Below, in pieces: positions 1 to 6,223 of a stretch of 8,125 bases of DNA. The notes under the pieces were generated by a model. The model saw only the letters and a list, made by a program, of their open reading frames with translations, was not told the origin of the DNA and ran no database searches. Position 1 is the first letter of the stretch, and each line of letters starts with the position of its first letter. This DNA is from Hippea sp. (GTDB taxonomy: Bacteria > Campylobacterota_A > Desulfurellia > Desulfurellales > Hippeaceae): NCBI GenBank assembly GCA_015486705.1, contig WFRG01000070.1, forward strand, positions 1-8,125. Direction: 5' to 3'. The position numbers were made by a program, and so were the translations under genes.

Positions 1-686
1 CTTTAGCCAATGAGCTAAATGAAGCGCTATTCGAGCTTAATGGAAATAAGGATGTAAGAGTGATAGTAATAAAAGCTAACGGAAAAGGTTTCTCAGCTGG
101 AATTGATATGAACGAGCTAAAAAACAAAAGTGCAACCGAAATATACGACACGATAACGCTAATGGAGAAAATGAATCTAACCCTTACAAGTATAAGTAAA
201 CCTACTGTTGCATCTGTTCATGGCTTTGCCGTTGCAAACGGACTTGGTTTAGTATCTTTGTGTGACTTGGCCATAGCAGCAGAAGGAACAAAATTTGGAG
301 CAACAGCAATAAATGTTGGTCTATCGTGCATAGGACCTGCTGTGTCTATTTCTAAATTGGTTGGCAGAAAAAGAACTTTAGAACTACTTTTAACAGGTAG
401 AATAATCTTGGCAGAAGAAGCTTTAGAATGGGGTTTAATAAACAAAGTAGTTCCAAAAGACAAACTGGAAGAAGAAACCAATAAATTAGCCAAAGATTTG
501 GCAAGTAAGAGCCCACTGGCACTGCAAATAACTAAAAGAGCCTTCTACAAGATGTCAGATATACCTCTCGAAAAGGCTTTAGAAGTTGCAAACCTGGCAT
601 TTACTCAAATCTGTACACTTGAAGATGCAGAAGAAGGCATACAGGCATTTTTAGAGAAACGAGAGCCCAATTGGCAATTAAAATAA
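1..686 (+). CDS. Enoyl-CoA hydratase/isomerase (crotonase) family protein, ECHDC3-like, 5'-truncated by window edge
   Basis: The reading frame is open from position 3 (Leu-Ala-Asn-Glu-Leu...), so the GTG at 60 is an internal valine and the true start lies before the window. About 227 residues are visible; crotonases are usually about 255-260, so roughly 30 N-terminal residues are missing. Visible landmarks are the CoA/oxyanion-hole segment KGFSAGIDMNEL (about nt 84-119), the second core segment VHGFAVANGLGLVSLCDLAIA, and the C-terminal helices ending EGIQAFLEKREPNW. Aligned by eye to classical enoyl-CoA hydratase, the two catalytic glutamates are replaced: one by Gly in NGLGL, the other by Ala in GATAINVGL. 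The NVGLSCIGPAVSI and C-terminal segments resemble ECHDC3-type proteins. The fold and acyl-CoA binding are well supported; hydratase activity is doubtful and the substrate is unknown. The gene ends at TAA 684-686, just before the tRNA promoter. Confidence 0.88.
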   Translation, partial: LANELNEALFELNGNKDVRVIVIKANGKGFSAGIDMNELKNKSATEIYDTITLMEKMNLTLTSISKPTVASVHGFAVANGLGLVSLCDLAIAAEGTKFGATAINVGLSCIGPAVSISKLVGRKRTLELLLTGRIILAEEALEWGLINKVVPKDKLEEETNKLAKDLASKSPLALQITKRAFYKMSDIPLEKALEVANLAFTQICTLEDAEEGIQAFLEKREPNWQLK

Positions 687-688
687 GT

Positions 689-716
689 TTGAAAATACTA
701 AAAAGTCGGTTATAAT
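689..716 (+). promoter_or_regulatory. Sigma-70-type promoter for tRNA-Pro
   Basis: A -35 element TTGAAA (689-694) and a perfect -10 TATAAT (711-716) are separated by 16 bp. Transcription would begin near 722-724, about 8-10 nt before the mature tRNA 5' end. The promoter begins three bases after the stop codon of the upstream crotonase gene, so the tRNA can be transcribed independently of it. Confidence 0.75.
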
Positions 717-731
717 GGTGTGCGTTGCTTT

Positions 732-808
732 CGGGGCGTAGCGCAGTTTGGTAGCGCACCAGTTTCGGGTACTGGGGGTCGGCGGTTCGAGTCCGCCCGC
801 CCCGACCA
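732..808 (+). tRNA. tRNA-Pro (anticodon CGG)
   Basis: A complete 77-nt cloverleaf can be folded by hand. The acceptor stem CGGGGCG (732-738) pairs with CGCCCCG (798-804). The D stem GCGC/GCGC (741-744/754-757) encloses a loop containing GG. The anticodon stem CCAGT/ACTGG (759-763/771-775) encloses the loop TTCGGGT, giving anticodon CGG at 766-768. The T stem GGCGG/CCGCC (781-785/793-797) encloses TTCGAGT. The discriminator is A805 and CCA is encoded at 806-808. The C1-G72 pair with A73 is the normal identity of bacterial tRNA-Pro. It reads CCG codons. It lies 8 bp from the stop codon of the convergent peptidase gene. Confidence 0.97.
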
Positions 809-816
809 TCTTCAAT

Positions 817-1872
817 CTACATTGCCTCCATGAATGGTGTAAAAGCAATGACCTCAACATCTGTTTCATGAACTAAAACCATATGTTCCAGCCTAATACC
901 CAGCTGTCCAGGTATATAAATTCCAGGTTCAATAGTAAAGACCATATTTGATTGCAAAACTATATCGTTTCCAGGAACAAGATAAGGAAATTCATGAACC
1001 TCTAAACCAACTCCGTGACCTAAACCATGAATAAAATACTTATCCAATCCAAATTTAATCAACTCTTTCTTCGCTCTTTCATAAACTTCACCTGCTTTTG
1101 TTCTTCCAGGAGCTATCATCTCTGTAGAATAAAGTTGGGCATAAAAAACTGCATTAAATAGTTTCTTTTTTTCATCAGTTTTTTCACCCATTAAAAAAGT
1201 ATAGGTCATGTCAGAATTATAGCCATCGATATTAGCACCAAAATCTATAACAACAAATTCTCCATCCTCTATTTTTTTATCTTCAGGCATATGATGGGGA
1301 TAAACTGCATTTGGACCGCTTGCTACGATTGTATCAAAAGCTTCTTTCTCAGCTCCTTGTTTTCTCATTTGATAAACAAGCTCGTCTGCAAACTCCTTTT
1401 CTGTTATACCAGGTTTTAAATACGGATAAACTCTCATGAAGGCGTTTCTTGCAGTAAAAGCAGCCCGTTTAATTTGATTAATTTCGTCACGCTCTTTAAT
1501 CATACGCAAAATGAGGGTTTGATTGGAAAAATCCACTATCTCAAAATCTTTGAAAGCTTCTATTTGCTTGTGACTAGAACGGAAAAAGTCTAACCCTACC
1601 CGCTTAACGCCTTTTTTCTTTAAAAAATTCATAACATCGTCCAAATCTTTAGATAAAACCACATTGTTCTTAATTGCATCCAAGGCGGTTTGGTAATAAA
1701 GGCTACTAACAAACAGATTTGCTTCTTCTTTGTCAACAACTAAAACACCATCAACATCAGTTCCTGTAAAATACCTGATATCTGAATTATTCTGTATTCC
1801 AAAGATTACTACAGCATCGCAATTAAACTCATTAAGCTTTTCCCTTAATCTTTCTACCCTCTGCTTTATCAT
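817..1872 (-). CDS. pepQ: M24-family metallopeptidase, Xaa-Pro aminopeptidase/dipeptidase type
   Basis: This cytoplasmic 351-residue protein has the two-part creatinase/prolidase architecture. An N-terminal domain (about 1-125) is followed by the pita-bread catalytic domain (about 130-351). All five dinuclear-metal ligands are visible: D210 (VVIDFG), D221 (SDMT), H286 (GLGHGVG), E315 (FTIEPG) and E329 (RLEH). The usual accessory histidines are in YPHH (193-194) and H293 (VHE). The family cleaves peptide bonds next to proline; whether this one is an aminopeptidase (PepP-like) or dipeptidase (PepQ-like) cannot be settled, so the symbol is tentative. The length is normal for the short bacterial form. 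The ATG at 1872-1870 overlaps the diguanylate cyclase stop codon (ATGA) and has AAAGGAG upstream, inside the cyclase's last codons, indicating co-transcription and translational coupling. Confidence 0.93.
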   Translation of the reverse strand: MIKQRVERLREKLNEFNCDAVVIFGIQNNSDIRYFTGTDVDGVLVVDKEEANLFVSSLYYQTALDAIKNNVVLSKDLDDVMNFLKKKGVKRVGLDFFRSSHKQIEAFKDFEIVDFSNQTLILRMIKERDEINQIKRAAFTARNAFMRVYPYLKPGITEKEFADELVYQMRKQGAEKEAFDTIVASGPNAVYPHHMPEDKKIEDGEFVVIDFGANIDGYNSDMTYTFLMGEKTDEKKKLFNAVFYAQLYSTEMIAPGRTKAGEVYERAKKELIKFGLDKYFIHGLGHGVGLEVHEFPYLVPGNDIVLQSNMVFTIEPGIYIPGQLGIRLEHMVLVHETDVEVIAFTPFMEAM

Positions 1873-3317
1873 AACTGAGTCTCCTTTACAGTGTAATTTC
1901 TACTCTCTTTTGCCTTATAAAGTGCTTTATCCGCCCTTTTGATTAAAGTTTCTATTGTATCACCCTCTTTAAATCCAGCCACACCGAAACTTGAGGTAAT
2001 AGAAAAAATGTCATCTTTGTATTTAAACTTTAGTTTACTGATAGACAATCTTAATTTCTCAGCAACATCATAAGCACTATCTAAATCTGTGTTCGGCAAA
2101 ATAATTATAAACTCCTCACCGCCGTAACGCGACGCTATGTCGGCAGACCTGATAATTGATTTAACTGTTTTGCAGAAACCCTTTAGAACCATATCGCCTG
2201 CTAAATGACCATAAGTGTTGTTTACATTACTAAAATGGTCAAGGTCGGCCATAATTATCGAGAGCGGTTGTTTATAGCGCTCTGCCCTTGCTATTTCAAT
2301 TCTAAGGAAATGTATCAATCCTCTTCTGTTATAAATACCCGTTAATGGGTCAATAACCAGATTTTCTTGGGCCTTCTTAAGTTTTTCACGCAAATCCTCT
2401 ATCATCTCCTGTGATTCTTTGAGTTTTGCAGAATATTGCTCAATCTCGCTCTTCATACTAACAGTCGTATCTTTTATCCTTATAGCTATGCCGATTAACC
2501 TTTTACTCAGCTCATCAACGTCAACATCTTTGCTACTTATAGCATTGTTAATCTCATTAATATGCCCTTGGAAAGTGTCAACATAGTTGGTTGACGAAGA
2601 TGTAAAAGTAGTAATTGTATATATGAGCGCTTTTAAAGCTTTATTGAGCTTGTTCTGAAGAGAATCTATGTATTCTTCTTCTAACTTCTCCTTTTCCTTT
2701 ACCAACTCCTTAATTTCATCCCTAATATCTCTCTCATCAATCCTGTAAGGGCTTGCAATAAGCTTACTCTGCAGCTTTTTGACCTTATCTAAATACAATT
2801 TAGCTCTATTATCATCGCTTTCTACATCTAAAAGGGAGAACAAAATTTGCAATATATCCCTATAAACAACATCTTTAGAATCCTTAGTTGTAGTACCCAA
2901 CCTAAACAGTATTTCTTTAGTTTGTTTTAAGGAATCTATATCAATTTTTCTTTTGAGAATCTCTTTAACCTTTTCTAAGCTGTCGCGCCATTTCTTGTCC
3001 GATTCAGCAGTTTTTGCTATTGCAACCAATAAACTAATATTATTCAAGATAAGATTGTTAAAAACCGCCTTTTTATTTTGAACAAACTCGTCATGCTCTA
3101 TCACAAAATCTGCTATTGCATTACGAAAAGCTACCAATTTAGATGTGTCTTCTTCATATTTTATTTTCTTTACCTTACCTTTGAATGCGTCTATCTTCGA
3201 ATCTATATCTTTATCCCCAACCTTTAGAGAAATAAGAAGGTATACTATAGCAGCTGACAAATTTTCTATATATGTCGAACATGAGACCTTTGTTTTAGAG
3301 CTTCTCCTAATAACCAT
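1869..3317 (-). CDS. Diguanylate cyclase with long helical N-terminal region and C-terminal GGDEF domain
   Basis: This protein of about 482 residues should make cyclic di-GMP from two GTP. Residues about 1-320 are a charged, helix-rich, probably coiled-coil region with no recognised sensor domain and no convincing membrane segment. Residues about 323-475 are a GGDEF domain. They carry DPLTGIYNRR, the metal-binding ADLDHF, NNTYGHLAGD and an intact active-site GGEEF at about 399-403. An RxxD inhibitory site (RSAD, 390-393) sits five residues before GGEEF, the standard position for product feedback inhibition. I chose ATG 3317-3315 as start because GAGGAG lies just upstream; a GTG at 3329-3327 is in frame but overlaps that ribosome-binding site. 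The gene is first in an operon with the M24 peptidase (ATGA overlap) and divergent from a histidine kinase. The input signal is unknown; no EAL domain is present. Confidence 0.9.
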   Translation of the reverse strand: MVIRRSSKTKVSCSTYIENLSAAIVYLLISLKVGDKDIDSKIDAFKGKVKKIKYEEDTSKLVAFRNAIADFVIEHDEFVQNKKAVFNNLILNNISLLVAIAKTAESDKKWRDSLEKVKEILKRKIDIDSLKQTKEILFRLGTTTKDSKDVVYRDILQILFSLLDVESDDNRAKLYLDKVKKLQSKLIASPYRIDERDIRDEIKELVKEKEKLEEEYIDSLQNKLNKALKALIYTITTFTSSSTNYVDTFQGHINEINNAISSKDVDVDELSKRLIGIAIRIKDTTVSMKSEIEQYSAKLKESQEMIEDLREKLKKAQENLVIDPLTGIYNRRGLIHFLRIEIARAERYKQPLSIIMADLDHFSNVNNTYGHLAGDMVLKGFCKTVKSIIRSADIASRYGGEEFIIILPNTDLDSAYDVAEKLRLSISKLKFKYKDDIFSITSSFGVAGFKEGDTIETLIKRADKALYKAKESRNYTVKETQL

Positions 3318-3344
3318 AACACTCCTCACTAAAAAACAAACAAG

Positions 3345-3378
3345 TTGACAAAGTTAGCCTTAGAAACTAATCTATAAT
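3345..3378 (+). promoter_or_regulatory. Candidate promoter elements for the histidine kinase-trpS transcription unit
   Basis: A perfect TTGACA (3345-3350) and a perfect TATAAT (3373-3378) lie upstream of the histidine kinase. They are 22 bp apart, longer than the usual 16-18, so they may not work together. With a 17-bp spacer the -10 would be the poor TAATCT (3368-3373). The TATAAT overlaps the -10 proposed for the opposite strand, so polymerase binding in the two directions may be mutually exclusive. Confidence 0.4.
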
Positions 3379-3403
3379 ACAACTTATGTTGCTTTCTGTC
3401 CAA
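3374..3403 (-). promoter_or_regulatory. Candidate promoter for the diguanylate cyclase/peptidase operon
   Basis: Read on the minus strand, TTGGAC (3403-3398) and TATTAT (3379-3374) are 18 bp apart. This would start transcription near 3367 and leave a leader of about 50 nt before the ATG at 3317. The -10 matches consensus at five of six positions; the -35 is weaker. It is a prediction from motif and position only. Confidence 0.45.
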
Positions 3404-3420
3404 TTTTTGGGTGCTTTTTA

Positions 3421-4722
3421 ATGATTAAAACTAAGCAGTTTATAGACATAACAAAAACAAACCTACTCATACTATCTATTAGACTCCTATCTGTAGCAGG
3501 AGCTATTCTTTGGGTAACCAATCCCAATCTTTACATAGCAACAATAAGCAAAGAGTATCTAATATTCATATACAATGCAATAATTTTTGTTTATGTATTA
3601 TTTTTTGTTTTGCGGTTTACAATTCCACAAAAAACAAATAAATGTGAATATTTCTGTCTCATGACTTTTATTTTTGATCAAATAGCAATATCATTCTTCA
3701 CCTATAACACGGGTGGTTTTTCAAGTCCATTTTATTCAGGATACTTTGTTGTAATCACGTTCTCTGCTTTTGTTTTGGGTCTAAAGGATGCTGCTATTAC
3801 CGCTTTTTTTGGGGCTTTATTCTATATTTTATTTAACTATTCATACGGGGTTGGTTTATACAACTTGGCCGATATCGCATATAGAATTATACCGTTTTTT
3901 ATAATAGCTTATCCTACAGGTATTCTAAGTGACAGGCTTGAGAAACATTTAGTAGAAATAGAAAAGTTAAATGCTAAACTAACAAGCAAAAACACAAAAC
4001 TTAGAGAAACACTGATGGAAATGGAAAAAATGCATAATCAACTTATAAAAAGAGAAAAAGAGAAAGCTATGCTGGATTTAGCTGAAAGCATAGCGCATAG
4101 GTTAAGGAATCCATTAATGAGTTTAGGTGGTATAGCAACAATATTAGACAAAAAAATAAAAAAAGGTGCAAATTTGGATGAGATGCAAAAATATATAGAA
4201 TACATAAAAAATGAAAGCAAAAACATGAGTGAACTCATAAACAATCTATTAGAAATGAGCTCAAGAAATATAGAGATGAGCTTCATTTCCATAGAAAACT
4301 TAATAAAAAGCCTGGTTAGTGAATTAGAAGAAAGCATCAGGCAAAATAATATAGCGTTGGAACTTAATATAGAAAAGAATCTCCCTCCCATTAGAACAGA
4401 CAAAAACAAGCTAAGGATAAGTTTAAGAAATATAATGGACAATTGTATAAAAGTCATGAAACACGGAGGTAAACTGACTATTAATGTCTACAAATCAATA
4501 ACAATCGAGAATACCATCGAAATAATAATAAAAGATACAGGACCTGGCATACCAAAAGATATTCTTAAAAACATATTCAAACCGTTTGAGTCTGGAGGTT
4601 CTGTAAAAAAGGGTATAGGCTTACCTTTGGCTAAACATTCTATTGAAATTTTGGGCGGAGAACTTTATATAGAAAGTGAAATTGGTATTGGAACGACGTT
4701 TAAAATAATTCTACCGATGTGA
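3421..4722 (+). CDS. Membrane-bound sensor histidine kinase with RegB-like GGxxSPF motif
   Basis: The protein has 433 residues. Residues about 14-168 contain six hydrophobic segments (roughly 14-34, 44-66, 78-95, 104-121, 122-142, 152-168) with only short loops. Next comes a charged coiled coil (about 170-215) and a HisKA/HATPase_c core. The phosphoacceptor is H226 in AHRLRNPL, with Arg rather than the usual Glu after the His. The ATP-binding boxes are N (RNIMDN, N341), G1 (DTGPG, 372-376), F (IFKPFE) and G2 (GIGLP, 398-402). Between helices 3 and 4 lies GGFSSPF (98-104), matching the place and pattern of the quinone-linked GGxxNPF motif of RegB/PrrB kinases except Ser for Asn, so a redox or respiratory-chain signal is plausible but unproven. 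No response regulator is adjacent, so its partner is unknown. The ATG at 3421 follows only a weak ribosome-binding sequence (GGGTG); trpS starts nine bases after its stop. Confidence 0.9.
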   Translation: MIKTKQFIDITKTNLLILSIRLLSVAGAILWVTNPNLYIATISKEYLIFIYNAIIFVYVLFFVLRFTIPQKTNKCEYFCLMTFIFDQIAISFFTYNTGGFSSPFYSGYFVVITFSAFVLGLKDAAITAFFGALFYILFNYSYGVGLYNLADIAYRIIPFFIIAYPTGILSDRLEKHLVEIEKLNAKLTSKNTKLRETLMEMEKMHNQLIKREKEKAMLDLAESIAHRLRNPLMSLGGIATILDKKIKKGANLDEMQKYIEYIKNESKNMSELINNLLEMSSRNIEMSFISIENLIKSLVSELEESIRQNNIALELNIEKNLPPIRTDKNKLRISLRNIMDNCIKVMKHGGKLTINVYKSITIENTIEIIIKDTGPGIPKDILKNIFKPFESGGSVKKGIGLPLAKHSIEILGGELYIESEIGIGTTFKIILPM

Positions 4723-4731
4723 GGTTTAAAA

Positions 4732-5739
4732 ATGAAAAAAACTGTTTTAAGTGGAATGAGGCCAACGGGTATTTTACATTTAGGAAATTTATACGGTGCA
4801 TTACAAAACTGGATAAACTTAGAAAAAGAGGATTACAATAGGTTTTATTTTGTGGCAGACTGGCATGCACTTACAACTGGCTTTGACGATGCAAAGGATA
4901 TCACAGAAAGTACAATAAACATGGTTATAGACTGGATTGCCTTTGGATTAAGCACAGAAAAAAACACACTTTTTGTACAATCACTTGTAAAAGAGCACGC
5001 CGAACTATTCCTTTTGTTATCAATGATTACGCCTGTTGGATGGCTTGAGAGAGTTCCATCATACAAAGACCAAATTGCACAATTAGGCAAAGCCAAAACG
5101 TCCAATTACGGATTTTTGGGCTATCCAATCCTAATGGCAGCGGATATTATAATTTACAAGGCTCATTACGTGCCTGTTGGCTTAGATCAAGTAGCACATT
5201 TAGAATTTACAAGAGAATTGGTCAGACATTTCCATAACCTAACTCAAACAAACGTGTTTATAGAACCTCAGCCCCTTTTGACAGAAGTACCAAAAATATT
5301 GGGTCTTGATGGCAGAAAAATGAGTAAATCATATGGCAATGCCATATACTTATCAGATTCAGAAGAAGAAACGGCAAAAAAAATCAAGGTTATGTTTACG
5401 GACCCCAGAAGAAAACGCAAAACAGACCCAGGAGTAGCAGAAGAGTGCGGTGTATTTATGCTGCACAAAATATTTACACCAAAAGAGACTCAGGATGAAA
5501 TAAAAAGCGCTTGTTCTAAGGCAACAATAGGATGTGTAGAGTGCAAGAAAAAATTGATTGAGAATTTGAACAATAAGCTTAAGCCAGTAAGAGAAAAAAG
5601 AGAAAAATTGCTAAATAAAAAAGAATATGTTAAAGAAATATTGATGGAAGGTTCTAAAAAAGCCCAAGACGTGGCTTCAAAAACGTTAGAAGAGGTGAAA
5701 GATGCAATTTTTTCAGCAAAAAGATTTGGAAAAGCTTGA
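4732..5739 (+). CDS. trpS: Tryptophanyl-tRNA synthetase with probable [4Fe-4S]-binding cysteine motif
   Basis: This class Ic aminoacyl-tRNA synthetase charges tRNA-Trp with tryptophan using ATP. Its 335 residues match the usual bacterial length. The HIGH-type signature is HLGN (16-19) after SGMRPTG. ADWHAL (42-47) and GLDQVAHLEFTR (150-161) are typical tryptophan-pocket and adenylate regions, and KMSKS is intact at 196-200. The C-terminal helical anticodon-binding part contains four cysteines, C239, C261, C268 and C271 (C-x21-C-x6-C-x2-C). This nearly equals the [4Fe-4S] motif described for Thermotoga maritima TrpRS (C-x22-C-x6-C-x2-C, from memory). A GAGG ribosome-binding site lies 7 nt before the ATG. 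The gene starts nine bases after the histidine kinase stop, and its last 38 bp overlap the next gene, so the three are probably one operon. Confidence 0.96.
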   Translation: MKKTVLSGMRPTGILHLGNLYGALQNWINLEKEDYNRFYFVADWHALTTGFDDAKDITESTINMVIDWIAFGLSTEKNTLFVQSLVKEHAELFLLLSMITPVGWLERVPSYKDQIAQLGKAKTSNYGFLGYPILMAADIIIYKAHYVPVGLDQVAHLEFTRELVRHFHNLTQTNVFIEPQPLLTEVPKILGLDGRKMSKSYGNAIYLSDSEEETAKKIKVMFTDPRRKRKTDPGVAEECGVFMLHKIFTPKETQDEIKSACSKATIGCVECKKKLIENLNNKLKPVREKREKLLNKKEYVKEILMEGSKKAQDVASKTLEEVKDAIFSAKRFGKA

Positions 5740-6223
5740 AAGAGACTTAATAGACAAAAATACACAACTCTACAACAAAACTGCACTTTACTTTTTAATG
5801 AAACACATACTTTTGCAACACGAAAGATACGAAGAAAACTATAGTTTTATCATATTTGACTGTGCAAAAGAACATAGCGTAAGATCTAACTGCGAAGATA
5901 TAATACAAAGTTCAATAGACAAAGCTATAGCAGAGAAGCTTAAGAAAATCTGCAGGCGAAGTGATATACTCTTTCATTGCAATGAGGGTATATTTTGTAT
6001 CTTAACGAGAGTTTTTTTAGGAGATGATACTGTTCTTTTTTGTGACAAAATCACAAGGAACTTTGAGGATTTAGGAGATGAAAACTGCACTTTAGAGGTA
6101 AAACCCAAATACGGCATAACATTCTCAAAAATAAATGACACCCCCGAAAGCTTTGCTCAACGTAGCTGGGATGCCCTAAACAGAGCCTTAGAGAAAGATG
6201 AACTCATAGTGATTGAAACTTAG
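5702..6223 (+). CDS. Small degenerate GGDEF-domain protein with intact RxxD I-site; putative c-di-GMP receptor
   Basis: The 173-residue protein is about the size of a single GGDEF domain. Fold landmarks are recognisable: DKNTQLYNKTAL (18-29) resembles the DxLTGLxNR start, FIIFDCAK (49-56) the first metal-aspartate strand, KYGITFS (136-142) the SxGxA strand, and SWDALNRALEK (155-165) the final ADxALYxAK helix. The signature GGDEF is replaced by NEGIF (94-98), and the second metal Asp and ND..GH..GD residues are not evident, so cyclase activity is unlikely. RRSD (85-88) lies exactly five residues before NEGIF, the standard spacing of the c-di-GMP-binding inhibitory site. The likely role, by analogy with PelD-type receptors, is binding c-di-GMP; the output is unknown. 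The ATG at 5702 has AGAGGTGA just upstream inside trpS and overlaps it by 38 bp. The gene ends at TAG 6221-6223, overlapping the convergent accC stop. Confidence 0.8.
   Translation: MQFFQQKDLEKLERDLIDKNTQLYNKTALYFLMKHILLQHERYEENYSFIIFDCAKEHSVRSNCEDIIQSSIDKAIAEKLKKICRRSDILFHCNEGIFCILTRVFLGDDTVLFCDKITRNFEDLGDENCTLEVKPKYGITFSKINDTPESFAQRSWDALNRALEKDELIVIET

Noticed and set aside
60..62. GTG as the start of the crotonase gene
   Set aside because: The frame is open upstream to the window edge and encodes conserved N-terminal crotonase sequence, so this is an internal valine.
820..850. Inverted repeat CATTGC...GCAATG downstream of the tRNA as a terminator
   Set aside because: The 19-base loop, short stem and absence of a following T-run make it an unlikely intrinsic terminator.
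678..869. Minus-strand open frame of 63 codons containing [22 protein letters not shown]
   Set aside because: It is the antisense translation of the tRNA-Pro gene, a well-known spurious protein pattern, and it overlaps the peptidase 3' end.
3327..3329. GTG as the diguanylate cyclase start
   Set aside because: It overlaps the GAGGAG ribosome-binding site that fits the ATG at 3317 better.
4038..4457. Minus-strand open frame of 139 codons rich in Leu, Ser and Phe
   Set aside because: It is the antisense shadow of the Lys/Glu/Asn-rich kinase core, with no ribosome-binding site and no recognisable domain.
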